Source: an uncultured Pseudomonadales bacterium
GTDB lineage: Bacteria > Pseudomonadota > Gammaproteobacteria > Pseudomonadales > Azotimanducaceae
Assembly: GCA_951813515.1 (NCBI GenBank)
Contig: OX638346.1
Location: 3,155,617 to 3,219,616, forward strand
Direction: 5' to 3'
Length of the DNA: 64,000 nt
Numbering within the stretch: the stretch's first letter is position 1; the number at the start of each line of letters is the position of its first letter. The notes under the pieces were generated by a model. It was given only the letters and a program-made list of their open reading frames with translations, did no database searches and had not been told where the DNA came from. A program made the position numbers and the translations under genes. Positions 1-8,636 of the stretch are shown in pieces.

Positions 1-463
1 TATCGTCGATGTAGGCGGCGACATCGAGATTCGCGAACGCGAAGCCGGGCAGGTCGAGAGACAGCCGCAATCCCGGCAGATACTTTTTTACGTTGGCGTC
101 GGCGCCCCAGTTGATGCCCAGGATGAGACCGACGTCGGAGGCGATTCCGCCACCCGTTTTCTTGCCACGGATCTTGCCGAGACTGAAGTTCGAGTACCAC
201 TCTCCGTATAGGTCGAAGTCCTGAAACCCCGGATCCTGGGCGTCGAGCACATCGACGAAAAAGAAGTTGTCCCCGTATTTCCATCCGCTCGCGTGCTGCA
301 GCGTGTAGATGAAATGGTCTGAGTCGCCCCCACCGGCGAAAGTCGGAATGTCCAGGTTGCCGAACTGCAATTGCAACTCGGTATTGCTCCACTCGGCACC
401 GCGGGCGGGTAGGGTCGATAGCAGGACCAGGACCGCCAGACCGCTGAAGCCCGATACGTGCAC
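1..463 (-). CDS. Tsx/OmpK-like outer-membrane channel (3' end outside window)
   Basis: The reverse strand reads as one open frame from a GTG at 463 to the window edge, about 154 codons, preceded by an AGGA four bases upstream. The product opens with a signal peptide (LAVLVLLSTLPARGA) and then shows ELQLQFGNL, a Gly/Asp-rich turn and HASGWKYGDNFFFVDV, which is the typical start of nucleoside-channel Tsx / OmpK-type beta barrels. Aromatic alternating strands (DLYGEWYSNFSLGK) follow. In that family the protein is an outer-membrane pore, in Tsx for nucleosides. The substrate here is unknown. The family call rests on recognised motifs only and the C-terminal half is not in the window. Confidence 0.62.
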   Translation of the reverse strand, partial: MHVSGFSGLAVLVLLSTLPARGAEWSNTELQLQFGNLDIPTFAGGGDSDHFIYTLQHASGWKYGDNFFFVDVLDAQDPGFQDFDLYGEWYSNFSLGKIRGKKTGGGIASDVGLILGINWGADANVKKYLPGLRLSLDLPGFAFANLDVAAYIDD

Positions 464-495
464 GGTTTCCTCGAACAACCCCGTCGCGGAACAGT

Positions 496-1713
496 CTATC
501 GGTTCCGGTGCGTTTCCGGGGCGATGACCGCGAACAGGGTGGTTGCAAGCAGAAGCGCGGCCGCTGCGGTCCACAGAGGCGCGTCGAGGCCGGCTGCGTC
601 CCCCAGCCAACCGAGCAGGATCGGGCCGACGACGTAGCCGATATCGCTTATCGTCCGGTAGGAACTCATCGCCGAGGCGTTCAGTCCTGGCGGTGCCGAG
701 TCGGCGGCATAGGCCGACGGCGCGGCGGCGGCGGCCGCGCTCGCGCCGCCCCAGACGGCGCATGCCAGCAGGAACCACGCGTATGCCGGGGCGAGGCTGA
801 AACAGAGCATAGACAGGCTGGTCAGGATGGTGGTCGGTACGATGACGGCCTTGCGCCCGTAGCGATCCACGAGCGTGCCCGCCGGATAGGTTATGGCGAG
901 TCCGATGATGCTGCCGAGGGCCAGACCGAAGCCGATGTCGCTGGGGTCCAGTCCCAGGCGGTCGCGCGCGAGCACCGGAACGATGCTGAACAGGGCGCCG
1001 GTTCGCGCTGCTGCGCCGGTCAGGCTGATGAGGCATACGAGCAGGAAACCGGCATTGCCGGCAAGCGTCCGCAGTTGGCTGCGCCACGGCAGGATCGAAA
1101 CGCTCGGGTCGCGTTCGGACGCGCCCATTTCGCGCGTTTCGGCCACACCGAACCAGGCGATGGCGGCAACGATGGCGCTGGCCAGGCCGTAGACCAGGAA
1201 TGGTGCTTCCAGCCCGAAACGCTCGGCCAGGTAGCCGCCTGGCAGCGGACCGATGCCGACAGCGAACAGAAACACTCCCTGGTAGATGGCGAGGGTGCGA
1301 CCGCGCGTCGAGGCGTGTGTGATGTCGGCCAGCACGATCAGGCCGGCGGTCAGCACCACGCCTGCGCCAGCGCCAGACACGAAACGGGCCGCTACCAGTT
1401 CCAAGTAGCTTCCGGCCATGGCGGACCACAAGTTTCCCAAGGTGGACAATGCGCCGCCGATGGCCAGGGCATTGCGCCTGCCCAGGCGGTCCGCCACCTG
1501 GCCTGCGGGCACGGCGAGCAGGAACCGGGCCAATCCGTAGACGGCGATCGTCGCGCCGATGGCGACCTGGGGCACGCCGAATGACTGCGCGTACAGGGGG
1601 AGCACCGGAATCACGGCGCCGAAACCCAATTGGTTGACCGCGATCAGGACGCACATCCACGCGAGGATGCTGCGGGGAGATGCTGCGTTCATGGCGCTGT
1701 GGCCGGGCTTCAT
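496..1713 (-). CDS. MFS transporter, drug-efflux-like
   Basis: About 400 residues with twelve hydrophobic segments. The loop between TM2 and TM3 holds the MFS signature VADRLGRRNAL, and a second half-motif VDRYGRKAV follows the middle of the protein, as expected for two six-helix halves. This is a proton-driven inner-membrane transporter; the substrate cannot be read from sequence. The open frame extends to a TTG at 1821, but that would overlap the divergent gene. TM1 begins around ILAWMCVLIAV, so the start is likely ATG 1713 or ATG 1692; neither has a good Shine-Dalgarno. It is divergent from the molybdoenzyme gene at 1821. Confidence 0.85.
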   Translation of the reverse strand: MKPGHSAMNAASPRSILAWMCVLIAVNQLGFGAVIPVLPLYAQSFGVPQVAIGATIAVYGLARFLLAVPAGQVADRLGRRNALAIGGALSTLGNLWSAMAGSYLELVAARFVSGAGAGVVLTAGLIVLADITHASTRGRTLAIYQGVFLFAVGIGPLPGGYLAERFGLEAPFLVYGLASAIVAAIAWFGVAETREMGASERDPSVSILPWRSQLRTLAGNAGFLLVCLISLTGAAARTGALFSIVPVLARDRLGLDPSDIGFGLALGSIIGLAITYPAGTLVDRYGRKAVIVPTTILTSLSMLCFSLAPAYAWFLLACAVWGGASAAAAAAPSAYAADSAPPGLNASAMSSYRTISDIGYVVGPILLGWLGDAAGLDAPLWTAAAALLLATTLFAVIAPETHRNR

Positions 1714-1820
1714 TGGCCGGTGTTCCGGGGTGACGACTGTTGCCTTGAGGATCGAGCGCGTCAGTTCGCTGGCGCGCTGTGGCATCATTATGGGCTTATC
1801 CAGCAGGCAAGTGAGCAGCA

Positions 1821-4058
1821 ATGAGCGAAGCGATCGACTTTCGATATGTGGGAACGCGCCCGGTCAGACCGGACGGCGTCGACAAGGTCACGGGACGCGC
1901 GAACTATGGCGCGGATTTCAGTCTCCCGGGGATGATCCAGGGGCGCGTCTTGAGAAGCCCCCACGCCCACGCGCGCATCTTGAGTATCGATACGAGCAAG
2001 GCGCTGGCGATGGACGGCGTGCTGGCCGTGGTCACCGGCGACGACTTGCCGGCGCTGAGCGAGGTCAAGGATCCGGACCTCGCGGTCAATGTCATTGCGC
2101 GCGATCGCGTCCTGTATCACGGCCATGCGGTTGCCGCGGTCGCCGCGTCATCGACGACCATCGCCGACCAGGCCCTGGAAGCCATCGAAGTGGAATATGA
2201 GCCGCTGCAGGCCCTGATGTCGCTGGAGGAAGCGACCGCGCCGGACGCGCCGCTCCTGTACGACGATATCTTCACCCAGGGGTTGCCCGAGGCGCCGACC
2301 AAACCGTCGAACATACCGCAGAAACACATGCTCTCCGGCGGCGACCTCGAGGCAGGTTTCGAAGCGGCGGACGTCATTGTCGAGGGCGAATACTCGACGC
2401 CGACGGTGCACCAGGGCTACATCGAGCCGCACGCCTGCGTTGCCGACATCAACGAGGAGGGGCGCGCGACGGTCTGGTGCTCCACCCAGGGGCACTTCGG
2501 CGTCCGCGGCTCCGTGGCCGGCGTGCTCGGAATGGACGTGTCGAAGATCAAGGTCATAGCGAGCGAGATCGGCGGCGGATTCGGCGGCAAGCTCACGCTG
2601 TACCTGGAGCCGCTCGCCGTTGTCATGTCCCGGCAGTCGGGGCGTCCCGTCAAGATGGTCATGAGCCGCGAGGAGGTGTTCCGCGCCTCGGGCCCGGTTT
2701 CGGCCACGCGCTCGCGCGTGAAGATAGGCGCAAAGCACGACGGCACGTTGACCGCGATGCAGGCGGAGCTTTGGTACGAGGCCGGCGCCTATCGGGGCGG
2801 CGGGCCGATGCGGCCCGGATGCATGTGCATCTTCGCCGGCTATACGTGTCCGAACTTCCTCATCGAGGGCTACACCGTGGTGGTCAACAAGCCCAAGGTC
2901 GCCGCCTACCGGGCGCCCGGCTCGCCGCAGTCGAACTTCGCCGGCGAGTCGACGCTGGATGAACTGGCTCGGCAGCTTGGCATGGACCCCATCGAGTTGC
3001 GCCTGAAGAATGCCGTCAGCGAGGGTAGCCAGTCCACCTACGGGCCGAGGTTCTCGAAAGTCGGGCTGCGGGAATGTCTCGAGGCGGCAAAGAGCCACCC
3101 GAATTACGCTGCGGAACTTGGCGAGAACGAGGGTCGCGGCGTTGCCGTGGGGTTCTGGTTCAACGGCGGCAACCAGTCGTCGGCGGAAGTGCTGGTCAAT
3201 GAGAACGGCACGGTGACGGTGGTGGAGGGCAATCCCGACATCGGCGGGTCGCGGGCCTCGATGGCGCTGCAGTGCGCGGAGACGCTGGGTATTCCCTACG
3301 AGGACATCCAGGTCGTGGTGGCGGACACGGAAAGCGTTGGCTTCAACAATGCCACCGGCGGCAGCCGGACGACCTTTGCTACCGGCATGGCCGTGATCGA
3401 AGCGTCGCGAAAGATCATCGCGGAAATGCGGGAACGCGCTGCGGCCACCTGGGACGTCGACGTCGACCAGGTCGACTGGGTTGACGGTCGCGCAGTGCCG
3501 AAGGCCGGCGCCAACGTGGATGTGGAGCCGTTGTCGCTGCGCGAGATCGCGGGCGATGCGGCGCGAACCGGCGGGCCGATCAACGCGACGGCATCCCTCA
3601 ACGCGCAGGGCCCCGGCCCGGCTTTCTCGGTGAACGTTGCGGACGTCAGGATCGATCGAGACACCGGCAAGACCGACGTTTTGCGGTTTACCGCCGTGCA
3701 GGATGCGGGCAAGGCCGTGCATCCGAGCTACGTCGAAGGACAGTTGCAGGGCGGCGCGGCGCAGGGCATTGGCTGGGCGCTGAACGAGGAGTACATCTGG
3801 GACTCCGAAGGCAGGCTGGACAACGCGGGGTTCCTCGACTATCGCGTCCCGGTCGCATCGGACTTGCCGATGATCGATACGCACATCGTGGAGGTCGCTA
3901 ATCCCTCGCATCCGTTCGGTGTTCGGGGATGCGGCGAGACGCCCATCGTGGCGCCGCTGGCCGCTACCGCGAACGCGGTTCGAGGCGCGGCGGGAGTCCG
4001 CGTGCACGATCTCCCGATTTCGCCCCCGCGCCTGCTGGCGGCGCTGTCGGAGGACTGA
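1821..4058 (+). CDS. Xanthine dehydrogenase-family molybdopterin-binding subunit
   Basis: 745 residues, the normal size for the large subunit of the xanthine oxidase / aldehyde oxidase / CO dehydrogenase family. Visible landmarks are the hammerhead-domain start (RPDGVDKVTGRANYGADF), the cofactor motif EIGGGFGGK at about 250, AYRAPGSPQSN at about 363 (neither the AYxCSFR of form I CO dehydrogenase nor the usual form II loop), and VRGCGETP near the end, with E706 as the expected catalytic glutamate. Such subunits hydroxylate carbonyl or heteroaromatic carbons using water. Partner FAD and [2Fe-2S] subunits are normally adjacent, but none is found on either side. Specificity is unknown. Confidence 0.9.
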   Translation: MSEAIDFRYVGTRPVRPDGVDKVTGRANYGADFSLPGMIQGRVLRSPHAHARILSIDTSKALAMDGVLAVVTGDDLPALSEVKDPDLAVNVIARDRVLYHGHAVAAVAASSTTIADQALEAIEVEYEPLQALMSLEEATAPDAPLLYDDIFTQGLPEAPTKPSNIPQKHMLSGGDLEAGFEAADVIVEGEYSTPTVHQGYIEPHACVADINEEGRATVWCSTQGHFGVRGSVAGVLGMDVSKIKVIASEIGGGFGGKLTLYLEPLAVVMSRQSGRPVKMVMSREEVFRASGPVSATRSRVKIGAKHDGTLTAMQAELWYEAGAYRGGGPMRPGCMCIFAGYTCPNFLIEGYTVVVNKPKVAAYRAPGSPQSNFAGESTLDELARQLGMDPIELRLKNAVSEGSQSTYGPRFSKVGLRECLEAAKSHPNYAAELGENEGRGVAVGFWFNGGNQSSAEVLVNENGTVTVVEGNPDIGGSRASMALQCAETLGIPYEDIQVVVADTESVGFNNATGGSRTTFATGMAVIEASRKIIAEMRERAAATWDVDVDQVDWVDGRAVPKAGANVDVEPLSLREIAGDAARTGGPINATASLNAQGPGPAFSVNVADVRIDRDTGKTDVLRFTAVQDAGKAVHPSYVEGQLQGGAAQGIGWALNEEYIWDSEGRLDNAGFLDYRVPVASDLPMIDTHIVEVANPSHPFGVRGCGETPIVAPLAATANAVRGAAGVRVHDLPISPPRLLAALSED

Positions 4059-4149
4059 TCTGAGGGGATGTGCCGGCGTGTTCGCTGCGGGGCGTGAACC
4101 TCGCGGCGACCGCGCCCGTCGAACGTTTCAGCCGGGTCACGGGACCCGA

Positions 4150-5106
4150 TCAGCCGAGATTCCACTGGGTGCGGGCGCGTAGTCTCGCCAGGAACGCCTC
4201 GGTGTAGGCGTCTTCCGGTGCTTCCCGCACCATCTCGTCCAGGCGGTGCGCATCGTCGCCGACGAGAATGCGCCAGCGCTCTTCGCGCACGCCATCCAGG
4301 ATGATCGACGCGGCCTGCTCCGGAGTCGTCGGGGCGCTTTGACGGAACCACTCGCCGATTCCGGCGACGACCTCGCGCACCTGCTCGTCGCTGGCGGAGC
4401 TGTCGATCACGCCCAGTGCCGTATAGCGTCTGCGCGCGCGGGCCAGCGCTTCCCCGGCGATTTCGCCTCCGCGCATGATCCTGTGTACGTTGATGCCGAT
4501 CGACGTGCCGATATGGCCGGGCATGACGACGGACACCTTGACGTGCGGGGCGTTGTTGGCGAAATCCGTGATCAGCGCTTCGGTGAAGCCTTTTACGGCG
4601 AACTTCGCGGCACTGTAGGCCGAATGGGTGCTCCCGGGTCCGAGCGTCGCCCAGAAACCGTTGACGCTGCTGGTGTTGATCATGTGCGCGTCGGCGCTCG
4701 CCACCAGCATGGGCATGAAGGCGCGGGCGCAGTAGTAGACGCCGAACCAGCAGATATTGAATGTGCGCTCCCACTCGTCGCGGTCCTGGTCGACGAAGCT
4801 GCTGCCGCCGCCGACACCGGCATTGTTGAACAGCAGGTCGATGTGGTCGGTGTCGTGCGCCGACTTGACCGCCTCGCGAAACGCAATGACCTCGTCTTCG
4901 ACAGCCACGTCGCACCGGTGCGTGCTGACGCCGCACCCCTGCGCGGCTTCGCCCTCGCAAAGCCGCCTCGTTTGGGCGAGGTTGTCCTCGAGGATGTCGC
5001 AGGTGGCAACGCTGCAGCCCTCGGCCACCAGTTGCCGCGCGAGCGCTCTCCCCATACCCGATCCGCCGCCGGTGATGACCGCGAGCTTGCCGGTGAAGTC
5101 CTTCAT
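4150..5106 (-). CDS. SDR family NAD(P)-dependent oxidoreductase
   Basis: 318 residues with a classical short-chain dehydrogenase core: TGGGSGMG nucleotide-binding loop near residue 14, CDI after strand beta-2 (an Asp there favours NAD over NADP), NNAGVGGG, a Ser in the SSVNGF strand, and YSAAK as the catalytic Tyr/Lys pair. The C-terminal 60 residues are an extension beyond the usual 250. ATG at 5106 follows AGGAGG about ten bases away. Substrate not identifiable. The gene is convergent with the molybdoenzyme gene and probably monocistronic. Confidence 0.9.
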   Translation of the reverse strand: MKDFTGKLAVITGGGSGMGRALARQLVAEGCSVATCDILEDNLAQTRRLCEGEAAQGCGVSTHRCDVAVEDEVIAFREAVKSAHDTDHIDLLFNNAGVGGGSSFVDQDRDEWERTFNICWFGVYYCARAFMPMLVASADAHMINTSSVNGFWATLGPGSTHSAYSAAKFAVKGFTEALITDFANNAPHVKVSVVMPGHIGTSIGINVHRIMRGGEIAGEALARARRRYTALGVIDSSASDEQVREVVAGIGEWFRQSAPTTPEQAASIILDGVREERWRILVGDDAHRLDEMVREAPEDAYTEAFLARLRARTQWNLG

Positions 5107-5415
5107 GGAACAAACGCCTCCTGGCCGATGCGCTGCCCGAAGTATAGGGTCGTCCGGCGTCGGGTTCGCTGCCGATCGCTGTCCTCGTCGTCACGACAGT
5201 GCGCCGACTTGATGGGTCTGGAAGACCGACGTAGAAATGCAGGGCCGTGGCGGATATCCTCGCGGTCGACGGCGATCCCACGGTCGAGATCGACGCCGCT
5301 GCCGACTTCAACCGTCACGGCTGCGTGATGAGAGCCGGAGTGATTGTCGTCGACCGAGCGAGGCCTTGAGGCACTGGCCAAGGCATTCCCAATCGAGGTG
5401 TGGAGTCGGTAAGGC
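5107..5415. other. Intergenic region, 309 bp, no gene seen
   Basis: Lies between the divergent SDR gene and the small membrane protein. Only short out-of-context frames occur. It must contain both promoters, but I see no convincing -35/-10 pair and no RNA structure. Confidence 0.5.
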
Positions 5416-5715
5416 ATGAAGGAAATCACGCGAATAGACCCGTTGTCGGTCGGCAAGATCTCCGCGGTCATCGGTGCTGTCTTTGGGGTGATCGCGGGCC
5501 TGATGCTGGCGTTGGTCGGCACCGCGATCGCCGTTGTCGTCCATCTCGGCCTCTGGTTGGTCCAAATTGTTGGATCGACGCTGATCTGTGCGCTCGGAGC
5601 CTTTCTCGGCGGGGTGATCTACGCGGCGATCTACAACCTCGTTGCCGGCCGGGTTGGCGGGATCCAGATCCAACTCGACGATGCCTTATCAACCCACATC
5701 GAACGAATCTCGTAG
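5416..5715 (+). CDS. Small membrane protein, DUF3566-like
   Basis: 99 residues: ITRIDPLSVGKISAVIG followed by two long glycine-rich hydrophobic segments and the tail YNLVAGRVGGIQIQL. This pattern (xRIDPxSxxKIxxxxG, two TMs, ends with YNLVAxxxGGI) is that of small integral-membrane proteins of the DUF3566 type. Function is not established. It has its own ATG and stands alone between a divergent SDR gene and the aldo/keto reductase. Confidence 0.72.
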   Translation: MKEITRIDPLSVGKISAVIGAVFGVIAGLMLALVGTAIAVVVHLGLWLVQIVGSTLICALGAFLGGVIYAAIYNLVAGRVGGIQIQLDDALSTHIERIS

Positions 5716-5871
5716 GACCGACGCTTGCCGTCGCCCGCGGTCCCGCCGTCGCCGGTATTCGCGCCCTTCGGTCACGTCGGGCGGGGCTCGCCGCGACTCG
5801 TCTAACCTCGATGGACGGACCGGGGCTATGGGGAGAGAATGACGGGTCGACACTTCGGAGGAGGGAATGCA

Positions 5872-6882
5872 GTGCCTGTGGAAATGCGATTGTTGGGACG
5901 AACCGGCGTCAGGGTGAGCAACCTGTGCCTCGGAGCGATGACCTATGGACGGCGGACCGAGCCGAAAGACGCGTACGCGATGGTGGACCGGGCCATTGAC
6001 CGCGGTGTCAATTTCGTCGACACGGCCAACGCCTATGGGCGGGGACTGAGCGAGCAGGTCCTCGGCGAAGCGCTCGTGCGCAACGGCAAGCGCGACCGGA
6101 TCGTCGTGGCGACGAAGTTCCACGGCGCGATGTCCGATGACGATCCGAACATGCAGGGCCTGTCTCGCAGGCACATCCTCGAGGCGTGCGATGCGAGCCT
6201 CAAGCGATTGCAGACGGACTACATCGATCTCTACCAGGTCCATCGCCCGCGCTCGGAGACGCCCATCGACGAAACCCTGCGCGCGCTCGACGACCTGATT
6301 CACGCCGGCAAGGTGCGCTACATCGGGACCTCCACCTTCGCCTCGTGGCAGTTCGTCGAGGCGCTGTGGGTATCTGAGAAATACTGCCTGAACCGGTTCA
6401 TCTGCGAGCAGATGCCGTACAACCTGCTGGACCGTCGCGTGGAACGTGGACTGATACCGATGGCGCAGACCTATGGTGTGGCGACCATTCCATGGGGTCC
6501 CCTGGCCGGGGGAATGCTGACGGGCAAGTACACGCGCGGCGAGGATCCGCCTCCGGGGACACGCTTCGCCGAGGAGCGCAACCAGGTGAGCGCGCGTTTT
6601 CACCAGGGGATCTTCGACGTCATCGACGGGTTGCAGTCGATCGCGGACGATCGCGGCGTGCCGCTCTCGCAGTTCGCGCTGGCGTGGGTGATGGCGCAGC
6701 CCGGGGTGACGAGCCCCATCATCGGGCCGCGCACCATGGAGCAACTGGACGACAACCTGGACGCGGCCGAATACACGCTGACCGAAGAGGACTGCCGGGC
6801 GGTGGACGCGGTCATTCCTCCGGGCCGCATGGTTTCGCCGTACTACGAGGCCAACTTCGGCCCGCATCCGTACCGGCTTTGA
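5872..6882 (+). CDS. Aldo/keto reductase
   Basis: About 336 residues of an (alpha/beta)8 aldo-keto reductase. The catalytic tetrad is visible: Asp and Tyr in FVDTANAYG, Lys in VVATKFHG and His in YQVHRPRSE. The NADPH-binding end IIGPRTMEQLDDNL is also present. It resembles the subfamily that contains YghZ / potassium-channel beta-subunit-like reductases. I chose GTG 5872 because GGAGGAGG ends seven bases upstream; an in-frame ATG at 5839 lacks a ribosome site and the ATG at 5884 is too distant. It reduces aldehydes or ketones in the cytosol; substrate unknown. The next gene starts 56 bases downstream. Confidence 0.9.
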   Translation: MPVEMRLLGRTGVRVSNLCLGAMTYGRRTEPKDAYAMVDRAIDRGVNFVDTANAYGRGLSEQVLGEALVRNGKRDRIVVATKFHGAMSDDDPNMQGLSRRHILEACDASLKRLQTDYIDLYQVHRPRSETPIDETLRALDDLIHAGKVRYIGTSTFASWQFVEALWVSEKYCLNRFICEQMPYNLLDRRVERGLIPMAQTYGVATIPWGPLAGGMLTGKYTRGEDPPPGTRFAEERNQVSARFHQGIFDVIDGLQSIADDRGVPLSQFALAWVMAQPGVTSPIIGPRTMEQLDDNLDAAEYTLTEEDCRAVDAVIPPGRMVSPYYEANFGPHPYRL

Positions 6883-6938
6883 GGCCCAAGCGCCGCTGGT
6901 GCAGTCTCAACGCAAGGGCGGAATCTGACCCGCAGACC

Positions 6939-8534
6939 ATGAACGACAACGTCTATTCGCTGTTCGAGACTCGGTTTCGCGCGGACGAGGATGCCGCCTG
7001 CCTGTGGTTGCCGGATCGGGACGACTGGCGCTATGCGGATCTCGAAGACCGGGCATCACGGGCCGCGGGGGCGCTAGTGGACCTGGGTGTCCAGTCCGGG
7101 GACCGCGTCGTCACGCAGACGGAGAAAACGCCGGAAGCGCTCGCGCTTTATCTCGGCTGCCTCAAGCTAGGGGCCATCTACGTGCCCCTCAACACTGCCT
7201 ATACGGTGGCCGAATTGGAGTATTTCCTGTCGGACGCGAAGCCGGCGCTGCTGGTCTGCGACCCCTCCCATGGAACAAACGTCTCCGTGGAGCGCCAGCG
7301 ACCCGGGATGGTTGATCCATGGGCGACGAGCGGGGCCGGGCCACAGGCGGAGCCGAAGGCACCGGCTGTGGGGCACGCGGAACAGGTTGAGTCCGACGTC
7401 CCGATCGAAACCTTGGACGCGAGCGGGCGCGGCACCTTCGCCGACCGGATGGACGCGGCGCAGGTTCTTGAATCGACGGTGTCGCGCACGGTGGACGACA
7501 TCGCCGCCATCGTCTATACGTCCGGCACGACAGGCCGGCCCAAGGGCGCCATGCTGACCCACGGGAACCTGTCGAGTAACGCGCGGACGCTGTGCGACGC
7601 CTGGGGCTGGAGGTCCGACGACGTGTTGCTGCATGCGCTGCCGATCTTTCACGTGCATGGGTTGTTCGTCGCGCTGCACTGCGTGTTCGTCGGCGGCGGG
7701 TCGATGGTCTTCCTGCCGCGATTCGACGCGGACTCCGTGATCGAGCAGTTGCCGCGCTCGACGGTCATGATGGGCGTGCCGACGTTCTATACGCGGCTGC
7801 TGGCCCGCGACGCGTTTTCGAGGGACGTTTGCCAGGGCATGCGCCTTTTCATTTCCGGCTCCGCGCCCCTTGCGGCGCAGACGTTCGCGGCTTTCGAGGC
7901 CCGGACGGGACATCGGATCCTGGAGCGCTACGGCATGTCCGAAACGTTGATGAGCACGTCGAATCCCCTGGTCGGCGAGCGCATTGGAGGGACCGTGGGA
8001 TTCGCCTTGCCCGGAGTGGAAGCACGCATCGCGAACGATGGTGGCGTGCTGGGTGAGGGGGAAATCGGGGGTATCGAGGTGCGCGGTCCGAATGTCTTTC
8101 GGGGCTACTGGGAAATGCCGGACAAGACCGCGGAGGAGTTCAGCAGCGACGGCTTCTTTCAGACCGGTGACCTGGGCGTGATGGACGGCGAGGGTCGCAT
8201 CTCCATCGTCGGCCGTGCCAAGGACCTGATCATCTCGGGCGGCTACAACGTCTACCCGAAGGAAGTGGAAACGCTGATGGACGACATGCCGGAAGTGTCG
8301 GAGAGCGCCGTGATCGGCGTGCCGCACCCGGACTTCGGCGAGGGTGTCGTTGCGGTGGTGGTGCCGCGGGACGGTCCGGTGGATGTCGCCATGGTCGAGA
8401 GGGCCCTGAAGGACAGGCTCGCGCGGTTCAAGCAGCCAAAGCGCGTAATTTGCGTGGAAGACCTGCCCCGCAACGTCATGGGAAAGGTGCAGAAGAACGC
8501 ATTGCGCGAGCGTTTTGCCAATCTGTTTGCGTAG
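6939..8534 (+). CDS. AMP-forming acyl-CoA synthetase, malonyl-CoA synthetase (MatB)-like
   Basis: 531 residues of the ANL superfamily. The ATP loop YTSGTTGRPKGA, the RYGMSET motif, GRAKDLIISGGYNVYP and the C-terminal catalytic lysine in PRNVMGKVQKN are all intact. The N-terminus (NVYSLFETRF, then QTEKTPEALALYLGCLKLGA) is most like MatB-type malonate/methylmalonate ligases, which make malonyl-CoA and AMP from the free acid. An alanine/glutamate-rich insertion of about 35 residues before the ATP loop makes it slightly longer than usual. The ATG at 6939 begins the homology; the frame continues upstream only as an overlap of the reductase gene. Exact substrate is inferred. Confidence 0.85.
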   Translation: MNDNVYSLFETRFRADEDAACLWLPDRDDWRYADLEDRASRAAGALVDLGVQSGDRVVTQTEKTPEALALYLGCLKLGAIYVPLNTAYTVAELEYFLSDAKPALLVCDPSHGTNVSVERQRPGMVDPWATSGAGPQAEPKAPAVGHAEQVESDVPIETLDASGRGTFADRMDAAQVLESTVSRTVDDIAAIVYTSGTTGRPKGAMLTHGNLSSNARTLCDAWGWRSDDVLLHALPIFHVHGLFVALHCVFVGGGSMVFLPRFDADSVIEQLPRSTVMMGVPTFYTRLLARDAFSRDVCQGMRLFISGSAPLAAQTFAAFEARTGHRILERYGMSETLMSTSNPLVGERIGGTVGFALPGVEARIANDGGVLGEGEIGGIEVRGPNVFRGYWEMPDKTAEEFSSDGFFQTGDLGVMDGEGRISIVGRAKDLIISGGYNVYPKEVETLMDDMPEVSESAVIGVPHPDFGEGVVAVVVPRDGPVDVAMVERALKDRLARFKQPKRVICVEDLPRNVMGKVQKNALRERFANLFA

Positions 8535-8636
8535 AATGCACCCGCCGCGGCCTACGGGCTGCCGGGCCAAAAAAAGTACCGAAACCAACGTGCTGCGGGA
8601 ACGCCGCCGCAGGTCATCCCTCGCGAAGGAGAATCC

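Noticed and set aside
2148..4007. Open frame of about 600 codons opposite the molybdoenzyme gene
   Set aside because: Composition (Arg/His/Gly-rich, no motifs) is that of an antisense shadow in GC-rich DNA; the plus-strand gene is unambiguous.
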